NCBI GenBank assembly: GCA_021204375.1
Contig: JAJPZL010000293.1
Span: 1-6,089, forward strand
Source: Bacteroides sp.
GTDB taxonomy: Bacteria; Bacteroidota; Bacteroidia; Bacteroidales; Bacteroidaceae
Direction of reading: 5' to 3'
DNA length: 6,089 nt
A program made the position numbers and the translations under genes. Under the pieces are notes generated by a model. The model saw nothing but the letters and a program-made list of their open reading frames with translations, had not been told where the DNA came from and ran no database searches. Of the stretch, positions 1 through 6,089 are shown one piece after another (within the stretch, counting starts at the first letter, position 1; every line of letters begins with the position of its first letter).

Positions 1-20
1 AATTACCGATAATAAAAGAT

Positions 21-512
21 ATGAAAAGTTTTGCATCCAATAATAACTCCGGTGTACAACATCACTCTCAGCCTGGAGCTATTTACCTTTCCCAATGTAC
101 GGAGCTGGGAACGATCTATACGCCGGAAGAGCTGCTGGCAATTACCACACTGGCCTACAAACCACGGTTTATAGTAGGTCAGTTCTCTGCCTATCTGACA
201 GAAGATCTCTGGTACGAGAATGCCTGCCATACCAACCGGATGGCCACCCTCCTGCATACAGAATTGAAGGCTTTCCCCTTTGTCCGTTTTACGCAGGAGC
301 CCGGAAGCAATCAGCTTTTTCTGACGATGCTCCGCTTCCTGATCGATAAGCCTCTGGAAGAGTATTTCTTCTACTTCTGGAACGAGGCTGAAAATGAAAT
401 CCGCTTAGTTACCTCTTTCGACACTACTCCGGAAGATATTGCCGGTTTTATTGATACAGTAAAAAAGCTAAACCGGAATCAAAAGAGTAATCTGGAATGT
501 TATTTGTGGTAA
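21..512 (+). pseudogene. Low-specificity L-threonine aldolase (beta-eliminating lyase family), internally deleted remnant
   Basis: The 163-residue product begins with FASNNNSG, close to the FASDNNSG start typical of this PLP-dependent aldolase family, which cleaves threonine to glycine and acetaldehyde. It then jumps at about residues 12-14 to a mid-protein segment (HHSQPGAIYLSQCTELGT, 14-31) and jumps again at about residue 47-48 to the C-terminal part (GQFSAYLTEDLW, 53-64; FFYFWNE and EIRLVTSFDTT, 116-136). Family members are about 340 residues, so roughly half is missing, including the SxGGTKN block with the lysine that binds PLP. The frame is open across both joints. Several usually conserved positions also look drifted: D to N in the first motif, and MLR where MPR is expected. 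I infer a non-functional remnant; a retained short protein without PLP chemistry is the alternative. The ATG at 21 fits the family's N-terminus. The gene ends 27 bases before cbpA, so it could still carry transcription into it. Confidence 0.75.
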
Positions 513-539
513 GCTTATTAAACAGTAATCCTTGCACAA

Positions 540-1478
540 ATGGCATATATAGATTATTACAATATTCTTGGAGTAGATAAAAGTGCATCTCAGAATGATA
601 TAAAAAAGGCATATCGAAAACTGGCCCGTAAATATCACCCTGACCTCAATCCGAATGATGAGAGTGCCAAAGAGAAATTTCAGCAGATCAACGAAGCCAA
701 CGAAGTAATAAGCGATCCGGAGAAACGGAAAAAGTACGACGAATACGGAGAGCACTGGAAACACGCTGACGAATTTGAGGCACAGCGCGCCCAGGGACAG
801 GCCGGAGGCTTCGGAGGTAGTTTCGGTGCAGGCGGCTTTGGCGATGGTACCTATTGGCAATCTTCTTCAGGAGATGCCGGATTCGGAGGAGACAGCGGAT
901 TCTCGGATTTCTTTGAATCCCTTTTCGGCGGGCGTGCCCGGGGACGAAGCAGTGCCGGTAGCGGAGGCTTCCGCGGACAGGATTACAATGCTGAGCTCCA
1001 TCTCTCTTTGCGTGATGCTGCCGTTACCCACAAACAGGTACTGACTGTGAACGGGAAAAAAGTACGCATTACTATTCCGGCCGGTGTTGCGGACGGCCAG
1101 GTGATCAAGCTCAACGGATATGGCAGCGAGGGAGTGAACGGAGGCCCGAAAGGTGATCTCTACATTACTTTTATAATTGCCGAAGATCCTCACTTCAAAC
1201 GGCTGGGAGATGATCTTCACATCACTGTTCCGATCGATCTTTACAGTGCTGTACTGGGTGGTGAGAAAGTGATCGATACACTGGATGGAAAAGTAAAACT
1301 AAAGATCAAACCCGAAACTCAGAACGGTACCCGGGTTAAACTTAAAGGAAAAGGTTTCCCGGTATACAAAAAAGAGGGCCGGCACGGCGACCTCTATGTA
1401 ACGTATAACGTAGAAATACCGACCCGGCTTAGTGAACGCCAGAAAGAGTTGTTCTGTGAATTACAAAATATGAATTAA
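540..1478 (+). CDS. cbpA: Class B J-domain co-chaperone, CbpA-like (DnaJ family)
   Basis: This 312-residue cytoplasmic protein should recruit DnaK (Hsp70) and stimulate its ATPase while delivering substrate; in E. coli CbpA also binds curved DNA. The J domain spans about residues 4-70, with the HPD motif at 33-35 inside YHPDLNP. A Gly/Phe-rich linker follows (about 86-146) and includes [10 protein letters not shown] (122-131), a feature of this class. The C-terminal substrate-binding beta domains run from about 147 to 305. There is no CxxCxGxG zinc-finger repeat, so it is class B (CbpA type) and not true DnaJ. Length is close to E. coli CbpA (about 306). The ATG at 540 gives the family's usual MxYxDYYxILGV start. 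There is no Shine-Dalgarno sequence, as is common in Bacteroidota. cbpM follows after 13 bases, which strongly supports the CbpA assignment. Confidence 0.93.
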   Translation: MAYIDYYNILGVDKSASQNDIKKAYRKLARKYHPDLNPNDESAKEKFQQINEANEVISDPEKRKKYDEYGEHWKHADEFEAQRAQGQAGGFGGSFGAGGFGDGTYWQSSSGDAGFGGDSGFSDFFESLFGGRARGRSSAGSGGFRGQDYNAELHLSLRDAAVTHKQVLTVNGKKVRITIPAGVADGQVIKLNGYGSEGVNGGPKGDLYITFIIAEDPHFKRLGDDLHITVPIDLYSAVLGGEKVIDTLDGKVKLKIKPETQNGTRVKLKGKGFPVYKKEGRHGDLYVTYNVEIPTRLSERQKELFCELQNMN

Positions 1479-1491
1479 AAGATTCCCAAAG

Positions 1492-1806
1492 ATGCAGACC
1501 GAATTAATTATTATAAACGAATATTGTCGTCACTCCCATGTAGAACCCGGTTTTCTAGAACTACTGGAAGAGAGCGGACTGATCGATATCCTGAACAGGA
1601 ATAATGAACGTTACCTGTTGGTTTCCCAACTTCCCAGACTGGAACGTTATACCCGTATGTACTATGACATCTCTATTAATATTGAAGGGATAGATGCCAT
1701 CCGGCATATGCTCGATCGTATGGAAGTCCTTCAACAGGAACTGGCACAACTCCGGAAACAGCTTTCACTCTACCACCGGGAAGATTTTGAAGAAGCGGAT
1801 TGGTAA
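1492..1806 (+). CDS. cbpM: Chaperone modulator CbpM (MerR-like HTH family)
   Basis: This 104-residue protein matches the size (E. coli CbpM about 101) and layout of CbpM, which binds the J domain of CbpA and blocks its co-chaperone and DNA-binding activities. The N-terminal part (about 5-55) has the MerR_2-type helix-turn-helix pattern, including a FLELLEESGLI segment (21-31). The C-terminal part (about 67-93) is a leucine/methionine heptad helix (I70, M73, M77, L80, L84, L87, L91), likely a coiled coil that makes the dimer or the partner contact. It starts 13 bases after the cbpA stop, the same gene order as in Proteobacteria, and is presumably co-transcribed with cbpA. The assignment rests on the pairing plus these sequence features. 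A free-standing MerR-like regulator is less likely because no effector domain is present. Confidence 0.85.
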   Translation: MQTELIIINEYCRHSHVEPGFLELLEESGLIDILNRNNERYLLVSQLPRLERYTRMYYDISINIEGIDAIRHMLDRMEVLQQELAQLRKQLSLYHREDFEEADW

Positions 1807-1829
1807 ACCGAATAAAATCCCTATCTTTA
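1800..1829 (+). promoter_or_regulatory. Possible Bacteroides-type promoter inside the cbpM 3' end
   Basis: ATTG (1799-1802) is followed after 19 bases by TATCTTTA (1822-1829), which matches the Bacteroidota -7 box TAnnTTTG except for its last base. The spacing fits the 19-21 bases expected between the -33 and -7 boxes. Transcription would start near 1836, giving the 89-residue gene a leader of about 24 bases. This is a motif match only. Confidence 0.4.
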
Positions 1830-1859
1830 CCGCTGTTATTCATTTCAAAATCTACCAGT

Positions 1860-2129
1860 ATGGCAAGTAGAAAACAACTTAAAAAAGATATCAATTATAT
1901 CATCGGAGATCTGTTCACCGATTGTCTCATTCAGAACCTCTATGTACCCGAGACCGACAAGGAAAAAGCCGTGGAGGTAATGAGCCGCATCCTGAAAGTA
2001 CAACAGGAATATGTAAGCCGTATCAGCCATCCAGAGCCGGGGAATGTAAAAAACTTCTATAAGAAACTTCGTGAAGACTTCACTCATGAAGTAGGCGAGA
2101 TCATTAACGAAATAGCGAAACTTAACTGA
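1860..2129 (+). CDS. Conserved-looking hypothetical protein, 89 residues, all-helical
   Basis: I do not recognise a named family, though short proteins starting MASxKQLKKDINYIIG seem familiar from Bacteroides-type genomes. The protein is charged and mostly helical by composition (11 to 55 and 62 to 87), with no membrane segment, signal peptide, cysteine pair or obvious catalytic motif. A HPEPG turn (57-61) separates the two helical halves. I chose the ATG at 1860. A frame-extending TTG at 1800 would add 20 residues of low-complexity sequence, overlap cbpM, and place the likely -7 box inside the gene. It lies 53 bases after cbpM and 25 bases before the acyltransferase gene. That position suggests it either belongs to the chaperone cluster or starts its own unit with the two downstream enzymes. 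No function is proposed. Confidence 0.8.
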   Translation: MASRKQLKKDINYIIGDLFTDCLIQNLYVPETDKEKAVEVMSRILKVQQEYVSRISHPEPGNVKNFYKKLREDFTHEVGEIINEIAKLN

Positions 2130-2154
2130 TCCATTCCGTTTTAACACATAACGC

Positions 2155-2709
2155 ATGAAAAAAGCGATCTGCAGTTTTATTTACTACAAATTGCTGGGAT
2201 GGAAAACCGTTGTGACCATACCTGATTACGACAAAGCTATTTTATGTGTAGCTCCCCATACCAGCAACTGGGATTTTTTTATCGGTAAACTTGTATATGG
2301 AGCATTAGGACGCAAAAGCGGTTTCCTGATGAAAAAAGAGTGGTTCTTTTTTCCTTTAGGAAACATATTACGTGCTATGGAGGGGATACCCGTAAACCGA
2401 ACCCGCAATACTTCGATGATAAATCAGATAGCTGAAACAGCCAAGAAAAGCAAAACATTTCATCTGGCTGTTACACCTGAAGGTACCCGTTCAGCCAATC
2501 CTAAATGGAAAACAGGTTTCTATTACATGGCCCTGAAAGCAGGGATTCCTATCGAACTTTTCGGTATTGATTTCGCAACCAAAACCGTAGTGGGTACTAA
2601 AACAATCTTTCCTTCGGGTGATATAGAAAAGGATATGCGGGAAATTAAACTTTATTTCAGCCAGTTTCAGGGGAAATTTCCCCAAAACTTTACACTCGGA
2701 GAACTATAA
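2155..2709 (+). CDS. PlsC-type acyltransferase (1-acylglycerol-3-phosphate acyltransferase superfamily)
   Basis: The 184-residue protein carries the glycerolipid acyltransferase signatures: HTSNWD (35-40), the catalytic HX4D motif; GIPVNR (77-82), the block III substrate-binding motif; and PEGTRS (108-113), block II/III EGTR. The family transfers an acyl group from acyl-ACP or acyl-CoA to a hydroxyl, typically making phosphatidic acid at the inner membrane. It is shorter than E. coli PlsC (about 245), lacking the usual N-terminal hydrophobic extension. The APHTSNWDF variant is typical of compact bacterial members whose acceptor is often unknown, so the exact substrate (lysophosphatidate or another lipid) is open. 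The ATG at 2155 follows a 25-base gap after the 89-residue gene. The TAA at 2707-2709 abuts the ATG of the amidase gene directly, indicating translational coupling. Confidence 0.88.
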   Translation: MKKAICSFIYYKLLGWKTVVTIPDYDKAILCVAPHTSNWDFFIGKLVYGALGRKSGFLMKKEWFFFPLGNILRAMEGIPVNRTRNTSMINQIAETAKKSKTFHLAVTPEGTRSANPKWKTGFYYMALKAGIPIELFGIDFATKTVVGTKTIFPSGDIEKDMREIKLYFSQFQGKFPQNFTLGEL

Positions 2710-3483
2710 ATGAGAATATCCCTGGTACAGACAGATATTATCTGGGAAGATAAAAAGGCCAACACAGAACGTATCCTTTCCCGTCTTGCTCCTCTTTCCG
2801 GAGAGACAGATCTGGCTGTGCTTCCCGAAATGTTCTCTACCGGATTCAGTATGAACAGCAGTGAACTGGCGGAAAGTAATGCAGGAGATACGATCACCTC
2901 GCTGCAAAACTTTACACAGAAGAGCAGAATAGCTCTTACAGGTAGCTTTATAGCAAAAGATAAAGGCTATTATTATAACCGGGCCTTTTTCCTTACTCCG
3001 GAAGGAGATCAGTATTATTACGATAAACGACATCTTTTCCGGATGGGTAACGAACGGAACCATTTTTCTGCCGGTAACAGTCCGTGTATCTTATTTTACA
3101 AAGGATGGAATATCTGCCTGACCGTTTGTTATGACCTTCGTTTTCCGGTATGGTGCAGAAACCTGAATAACCGGTATGACCTGTTACTGGTGGTAGCGAA
3201 CTGGCCTGAGGCCAGGCGCAAGGTATGGGATATACTTCTGCAGGCACGGGCTATGGAAAATATGGCTTATGTATGTGGTGTGAACCGGATCGGCACCGAT
3301 GGCTACGGATTGCAATACACCGGTGGTTCGGTGCTCTACTCTGCTAAAGGTGCTCCGCTGCTGACATTTGATAACAACCAGGAAGCGATCAAAACCCTTT
3401 CCCTCAATATCCGGGAACTCAGAGGGTTCCGCAAAAAATTCCCGGCCTGGAAGGATGCCGATCCTTTTACGCTCTCTTTGTAA
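2710..3483 (+). CDS. Nitrilase-family amidohydrolase, YafV/omega-amidase-like
   Basis: The 257-residue cytoplasmic hydrolase has the nitrilase catalytic triad in the expected places: E40 in LPEMF, K106 in DKRHLF and C140 in CYDLRFP. The FSTGFSM segment (42-48), the KRHLFRMG loop (106-113) and the total length match the YafV/Nit2 branch (E. coli YafV about 256 residues). This branch hydrolyses omega-amides such as alpha-ketoglutaramate, a product of glutamine transamination, and is regarded as a metabolite-repair or methionine-salvage enzyme. Substrate identity here is inferred from the family. There are no membrane segments, so it is not the apolipoprotein N-acyltransferase Lnt. The ATG starts on the base after the acyltransferase stop, and GGAG at 2698-2701 lies 8 bases upstream as a plausible ribosome site inside that gene. 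It is the last gene before the terminator-like hairpin. Confidence 0.9.
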   Translation: MRISLVQTDIIWEDKKANTERILSRLAPLSGETDLAVLPEMFSTGFSMNSSELAESNAGDTITSLQNFTQKSRIALTGSFIAKDKGYYYNRAFFLTPEGDQYYYDKRHLFRMGNERNHFSAGNSPCILFYKGWNICLTVCYDLRFPVWCRNLNNRYDLLLVVANWPEARRKVWDILLQARAMENMAYVCGVNRIGTDGYGLQYTGGSVLYSAKGAPLLTFDNNQEAIKTLSLNIRELRGFRKKFPAWKDADPFTLSL

Positions 3484-3511
3484 TCTCCATTTTACAAATC
3501 GGTTTCAGAGA

Positions 3512-3527
3512 TACCCATAAATGGGTA
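3512..3527. repeat. Short palindrome, TACCCAT-AA-ATGGGTA
   Basis: Two perfect 7-base arms (3512-3518 and 3521-3527) flank AA, 29 bases after the amidase stop. As RNA it could form a 6-bp stem with a TAAA loop; as DNA it could be an operator. There is no direct evidence for either role. Confidence 0.45.
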
Positions 3528-3539
3528 AAATTCAATTTT

Positions 3540-3587
3540 CCGGTAGAGTTTCCTAGCCGAACATTCTCTACCGGCCGTTTGTTTTTT
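3540..3587 (+). terminator. Likely intrinsic terminator after the amidase gene
   Basis: CCGGTAGAG (3540-3548) and CTCTACCGG (3566-3574) form a perfect 9-bp stem with a 17-base loop. After CCG comes a T-rich tract, TTTGTTTTTT (3578-3587), as expected for factor-independent termination of the leftward operon read on the + strand. The loop is longer than usual, which lowers certainty. The T tract runs straight into the next gene's -7 box. Confidence 0.6.
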
Positions 3588-3588
3588 G

Positions 3589-3596
3589 TATATTTG
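3589..3596 (+). promoter_or_regulatory. Bacteroidota -7 promoter box for the fusion gene
   Basis: TATATTTG is an exact match to the TAnnTTTG -7 consensus of Bacteroides sigma-ABfr. Transcription would begin near 3603, giving a leader of about 42 bases. No clear TTTG -33 box lies 19-21 bases upstream; that stretch falls in the terminator stem. The leader contains AAGTT/AACTT arms (3615-3619, 3626-3630) and the A/T-rich palindrome TTAATTAATTAA (3629-3640), with no Shine-Dalgarno sequence. Confidence 0.55.
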
Positions 3597-3644
3597 CGGA
3601 GAAAACAGTCCACTAAGTTTTAACCAACTTAATTAATTAACCTT

Positions 3645-5636
3645 ATGAAGACAAATCTCAGTTCCCAGATCACTCTCAACCGGGTCTCCCCCAGGTACTA
3701 CAGGCCCGAGAATGAATTTGAGAGATCAGTACTTACCCGTTTTGAAAAGATCCATACGGATATTTATGAATCCGTAGACGAAGCTTCTCCGGTAGTAGCT
3801 GCCGAAATAGCCGCTATGATCCGGGAAAAACAGAAATCGGGACGTTTCTGTGTACTGGCCCTTACGGGAGGAAATTCTCCGTCCAATCTGTATGATGAAT
3901 TAGTACGCCTGCACCAGGAAGAAGATCTTAGTTTCCGCAATGTAGTTATATTCAACGAGTATGAATATTATTCGCTTCACAAGGATGCAGTTTGCAGCAA
4001 CTACCAGACTTTGCGGGAGCGTCTGCTCGATTATTTAGATATTGATTCGCAAAATATCTTCACCATTGACGGTACCATTCCGCAGGATGCTATCTATGAA
4101 TATTGCCGCCTGTACGAACAACGTATTGAAAGCTTCGGAGGTATTGATATAGCCATTACCGGCATCGGACGCGTAGGGAATATTGCCTTCAATGAACCCG
4201 GATCACGTATAAATTCTGTTACCCGGCTTATCCTGTTATATTATGTATCGCGTAAAGAGGCGGCCAAACTTTTTAGTAGTCCTGACCAGGTCCCGGTAAG
4301 TTCCATTACCATGGGTATTTCCACCCTGCTGGCAGCTAAAAAGATCTATTTACTGGCCTGGGGAGAAGAGAAAGCCGAAATGATCAAGGCCAGTGTGGAA
4401 GGTCCTGTCAGCGATACGATACCAGCCAGTTACCTGCAAATGCATAACAATACCCGGGTAATACTGAATCTGGCTGCCGCTGCCAATCTTACCCGTATTC
4501 ACTATCCCTGGTTGGTAACGTCCTGCGAATGGGACAATAAACTGATACGGAGCGCAATCGTATGGCTTTGCATGAAATTGGATAAACCCATCCTGAAACT
4601 CACCAATAAAGATTATAACGAGAACGGGCTGAGCGAGCTGCTTGCCCTTTACGGCTCAGCTTACAATGTAAATATCAAGATCTTCAATGATCTTCAGCAT
4701 ACCATTACCGGATGGCCGGGAGGTAAACACAATGCCGACGATACTTATCGTCCCGAACGGGCCAAACCCTATCCCAAACGAGTGGTGGTCTTCTCTCCTC
4801 ACCCGGACGATGATGTTATCTCCATGGGAGGTACACTCCGTCGTCTGGTGGATCAGAAACACGATGTACATGTAGCTTTTCAGACTTCCGGCAACATTGC
4901 GGTGGGCGATGAAGAAGTATCCCGCTTCCTCCACTTTATCAATGGTTTTAATCAGCTATTTAAGAACGGAGAGAATGAAGTGATCAATAAAAAATATGCA
5001 GAGATAAAAAACTACCTTCTCAGTAAAAAAGAGGGCGATCTGGATACACAGGATATTCTTACGATCAAAGGATTGATCCGCCGGGGAGAGGCCCGGATCG
5101 CTTCTACCTACAACCACATTCCCCTGAACCATGTACACTTCCTGGATATGCCTTTCTATGAAACAGGCCGTATCCAGAAAAACCCGATCAGCGAAGTAGA
5201 TGTGGAAATCGTGTTGCAATTACTCAAAGAGGTAAAACCTTATCAAATCTACGTAGCCGGCGACCTTGCAGACCCCCACGGTACCCACCGGGTTTGTACC
5301 GATGCTGTATTTGCAGCAGTCGACATCGAAAAGCAAAACGGAGCCGAATGGCTTGAGGAGTGCCGTATCTGGATGTACCGGGGAGCCTGGGCAGAATGGG
5401 AAATTGAGAACATTGAAATGGCAGTACCCATCAGTCCCGAAGAGCTACGCAGCAAGCGGAATGCCATTCTGAAACATCAGTCGCAAATGGAGAGCGCCCC
5501 GTTTATGGGCAATGACGAACGACTCTTCTGGCAACGGGCCGAAGACCGTAACCGGGCTACCGCCAATCTCTATAACAGACTTAGCCTGGCTTCTTATGAA
5601 GCCATAGAGGCTTTTGTTGAGTACGTACCGTTATAA
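3645..5636 (+). CDS. Fusion of a glucosamine-6-phosphate deaminase (NagB)-like domain and a PIG-L/LmbE deacetylase domain
   Basis: This 663-residue protein is usually annotated as glucosamine-6-phosphate deaminase (nagB) in Bacteroides relatives. The N-terminal half (about 25-285) has the NagB sugar-phosphate isomerase fold: phosphate-loop LTGGNSP (73-79), FNEYEY (103-108), GIGRVGNIAFNEPG (173-186), ITMGISTLL (221-229) and K243. Aligned with E. coli NagB, D72 corresponds to Y106, D141 to V177 and H143 to N179; only E148 (E184) remains. A linker region (about 286-375) follows. The C-terminal part (about 378-600) is a PIG-L/LmbE zinc deacetylase with SPHPDDD (384-390) and DPHGTH (543-548), giving likely zinc ligands H386, D389 and H548 and catalytic base D388. 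I infer an N-acetyl amino-sugar deacetylase with a sugar-phosphate-binding partner domain; deaminase activity is doubtful. No signal peptide is seen, so it is cytoplasmic. It is a single-gene unit with its own promoter and a strong hairpin at its end. Confidence 0.9.
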   Translation: MKTNLSSQITLNRVSPRYYRPENEFERSVLTRFEKIHTDIYESVDEASPVVAAEIAAMIREKQKSGRFCVLALTGGNSPSNLYDELVRLHQEEDLSFRNVVIFNEYEYYSLHKDAVCSNYQTLRERLLDYLDIDSQNIFTIDGTIPQDAIYEYCRLYEQRIESFGGIDIAITGIGRVGNIAFNEPGSRINSVTRLILLYYVSRKEAAKLFSSPDQVPVSSITMGISTLLAAKKIYLLAWGEEKAEMIKASVEGPVSDTIPASYLQMHNNTRVILNLAAAANLTRIHYPWLVTSCEWDNKLIRSAIVWLCMKLDKPILKLTNKDYNENGLSELLALYGSAYNVNIKIFNDLQHTITGWPGGKHNADDTYRPERAKPYPKRVVVFSPHPDDDVISMGGTLRRLVDQKHDVHVAFQTSGNIAVGDEEVSRFLHFINGFNQLFKNGENEVINKKYAEIKNYLLSKKEGDLDTQDILTIKGLIRRGEARIASTYNHIPLNHVHFLDMPFYETGRIQKNPISEVDVEIVLQLLKEVKPYQIYVAGDLADPHGTHRVCTDAVFAAVDIEKQNGAEWLEECRIWMYRGAWAEWEIENIEMAVPISPEELRSKRNAILKHQSQMESAPFMGNDERLFWQRAEDRNRATANLYNRLSLASYEAIEAFVEYVPL

Positions 5637-5693
5637 ACAGAATGATCCGAAAGCCGGCTTTGCTTCCAAAGCCGGCTTTCGGATCATTCTGTT
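5636..5693. terminator. Perfect 26-bp hairpin between convergent genes, likely two-way terminator
   Basis: The arms 5636-5661 and 5668-5693 are exact reverse complements with a 6-base loop, GCTTCC (5662-5667). The left arm begins on the last base of the fusion gene's TAA, and the right arm contains the TGA (5684-5686) of the minus-strand gene. Each arm also holds the self-complementary dodecamer AAAGCCGGCTTT (5650-5661 and 5668-5679), so each arm could fold alone. Neither side has a long T run (short T stretches only), so termination is inferred from position and stem strength. A small repetitive element is possible but untested. Confidence 0.7.
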
Positions 5694-6089
5694 ACTTCGA
5701 AACGGACTATTGCCTCTTCCGGTAACTTCTCTACCACCATCCCATATATAAATTCTTCAGGCCGATCTCCATATTGAGTGACTTGGATCTGATAGAGATA
5801 AAAAAAGTCATCTTTCTGAATAAAAAGATGGCTATTAATATAAACGTTACCGGTACAATTTCCTTTTCTCAACAACAGGGTATACTTCTCAAAATCAATA
5901 TTCCATAATTCAGCAGAGGTATCTTCACCGGCTCCGGATAAAATTACGGCCCATTCATCCGCAGTGTTCACAACCCTGTCCCTATCCAGTTCCAGATAAA
6001 GTTTCGGAAAAATCCTCCATACAGCGGTTTTATCAATTTCAGGACATTCTGCTTCTTCACAACTGATCGTTAACAATACGAATAGGAAC
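5684..6089 (-). CDS. Hypothetical lipoprotein, 5' end cut by the window edge
   Basis: On the minus strand an open frame runs from the window edge (codons begin at 6088) to TGA at 5684-5686, about 134 visible residues. The first visible residues, FLFVLLTISCEEAEC, look like the end of a hydrophobic signal peptide followed by a lipobox-type cysteine (TISC), so the start codon lies outside the window. A TTG at 6076 is inside this hydrophobic stretch and is not a credible start. The mature part alternates aromatic and hydrophobic residues as in a beta-rich secreted domain (DEWAVIL, DFEKYTLLLRKG, FFYLYQIQV, FIYGMVVEKL, AIVRFEV). A second cysteine in EAEC and a third in GNCTG could pair. I recognise only a general resemblance to small Bacteroidota lipoproteins and propose no function. 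Its 3' end is packed inside the shared hairpin. Confidence 0.7.
   Translation of the reverse strand, partial: FLFVLLTISCEEAECPEIDKTAVWRIFPKLYLELDRDRVVNTADEWAVILSGAGEDTSAELWNIDFEKYTLLLRKGNCTGNVYINSHLFIQKDDFFYLYQIQVTQYGDRPEEFIYGMVVEKLPEEAIVRFEVTE

Noticed and set aside
503..534. TTTG (503-506) and TAATCCTTG (526-534) as a promoter for cbpA
   Set aside because: The second box departs from TAnnTTTG in spacing and bases, and would place the RNA start almost on the ATG.
468..860. Minus-strand open frame of 130 codons with hydrophobic stretches
   Set aside because: It lies opposite cbpA and the aldolase remnant, whose family motifs are clear; it is a shadow frame.
1800..1859. Longer start (TTG at 1800) for the 89-residue protein
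   Set aside because: It overlaps the end of cbpM, adds a serine/leucine-rich tail unlike the rest of the protein, and covers the likely -7 box; the ATG at 1860 is more natural.
2670..2683. Perfect 14-base palindrome GGGGAAATTTCCCC near the end of the acyltransferase gene
   Set aside because: It lies within a coding region, and a palindrome of this length is expected by chance with fair probability in 6 kb; no second copy was seen.
2704..3063. Minus-strand open frame of 119 codons
   Set aside because: It is antisense to the amidase gene, which shows a full catalytic triad; no independent protein signal.
3205..3215. GGCC-TGA-GGCC short inverted repeat in the amidase gene
   Set aside because: Only a 4-bp stem inside coding sequence; explained by codon choice.

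Overview
The window looks like chromosomal DNA from a Bacteroidales member of the Bacteroidota, most likely a Bacteroides or Parabacteroides relative. The signs are a perfect Bacteroides-type -7 box (TAnnTTTG), A/T-rich leaders mostly without Shine-Dalgarno sequences, and a long glucosamine-6-phosphate-isomerase/LmbE fusion protein of a kind I associate with that group. This placement rests on recalled family knowledge; no database search was run. I see no mobile element, CRISPR array, tRNA or rRNA.

Layout. At the left end (21-512) is a shortened low-specificity threonine aldolase. Both ends of the family are recognisable, but two inner blocks are missing, including the one with the PLP-binding lysine, so it is probably a decayed gene that stayed in frame. 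Next comes a co-chaperone pair: a class B J-domain protein of the CbpA type (540-1478) and its small modulator CbpM (1492-1806). A possible internal promoter lies at the cbpM 3' end, in front of an 89-residue helical protein of unknown function (1860-2129). A short PlsC-type acyltransferase (2155-2709) and a nitrilase-family amidase resembling YafV/omega-amidase (2710-3483) follow, with no base between them. All of these genes point the same way with short gaps and could be read together.

The intergenic stretch at 3484-3644 holds a small palindrome, a stem-loop followed by T residues (likely terminator) and, just after it, a -7 box that probably drives the 663-residue fusion gene (3645-5636). 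That protein has an N-terminal NagB-like domain and a C-terminal PIG-L/LmbE deacetylase domain. The deacetylase motifs look intact. In the NagB half, three of the four residues used for catalysis in E. coli NagB appear replaced, so deamination should not be assumed.

The right end holds a perfect 26-bp inverted repeat with a 6-base loop (5636-5693). It touches the stop codon of the fusion gene and contains the stop codon of a convergent minus-strand lipoprotein gene (5684 to the window edge, 5' end cut off). It is a natural candidate for a shared two-way terminator.

Working together: CbpA and CbpM form a known partner-and-inhibitor pair of the DnaK system. The acyltransferase and amidase are probably co-translated, but I cannot link their chemistry. 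The fusion protein points to amino-sugar or amino-sugar-phosphate metabolism. The most interesting points are the degenerate NagB site beside an intact deacetylase, the doubly deleted aldolase, and the long hairpin shared by two stop codons. I did not find a clearly new multi-gene system.
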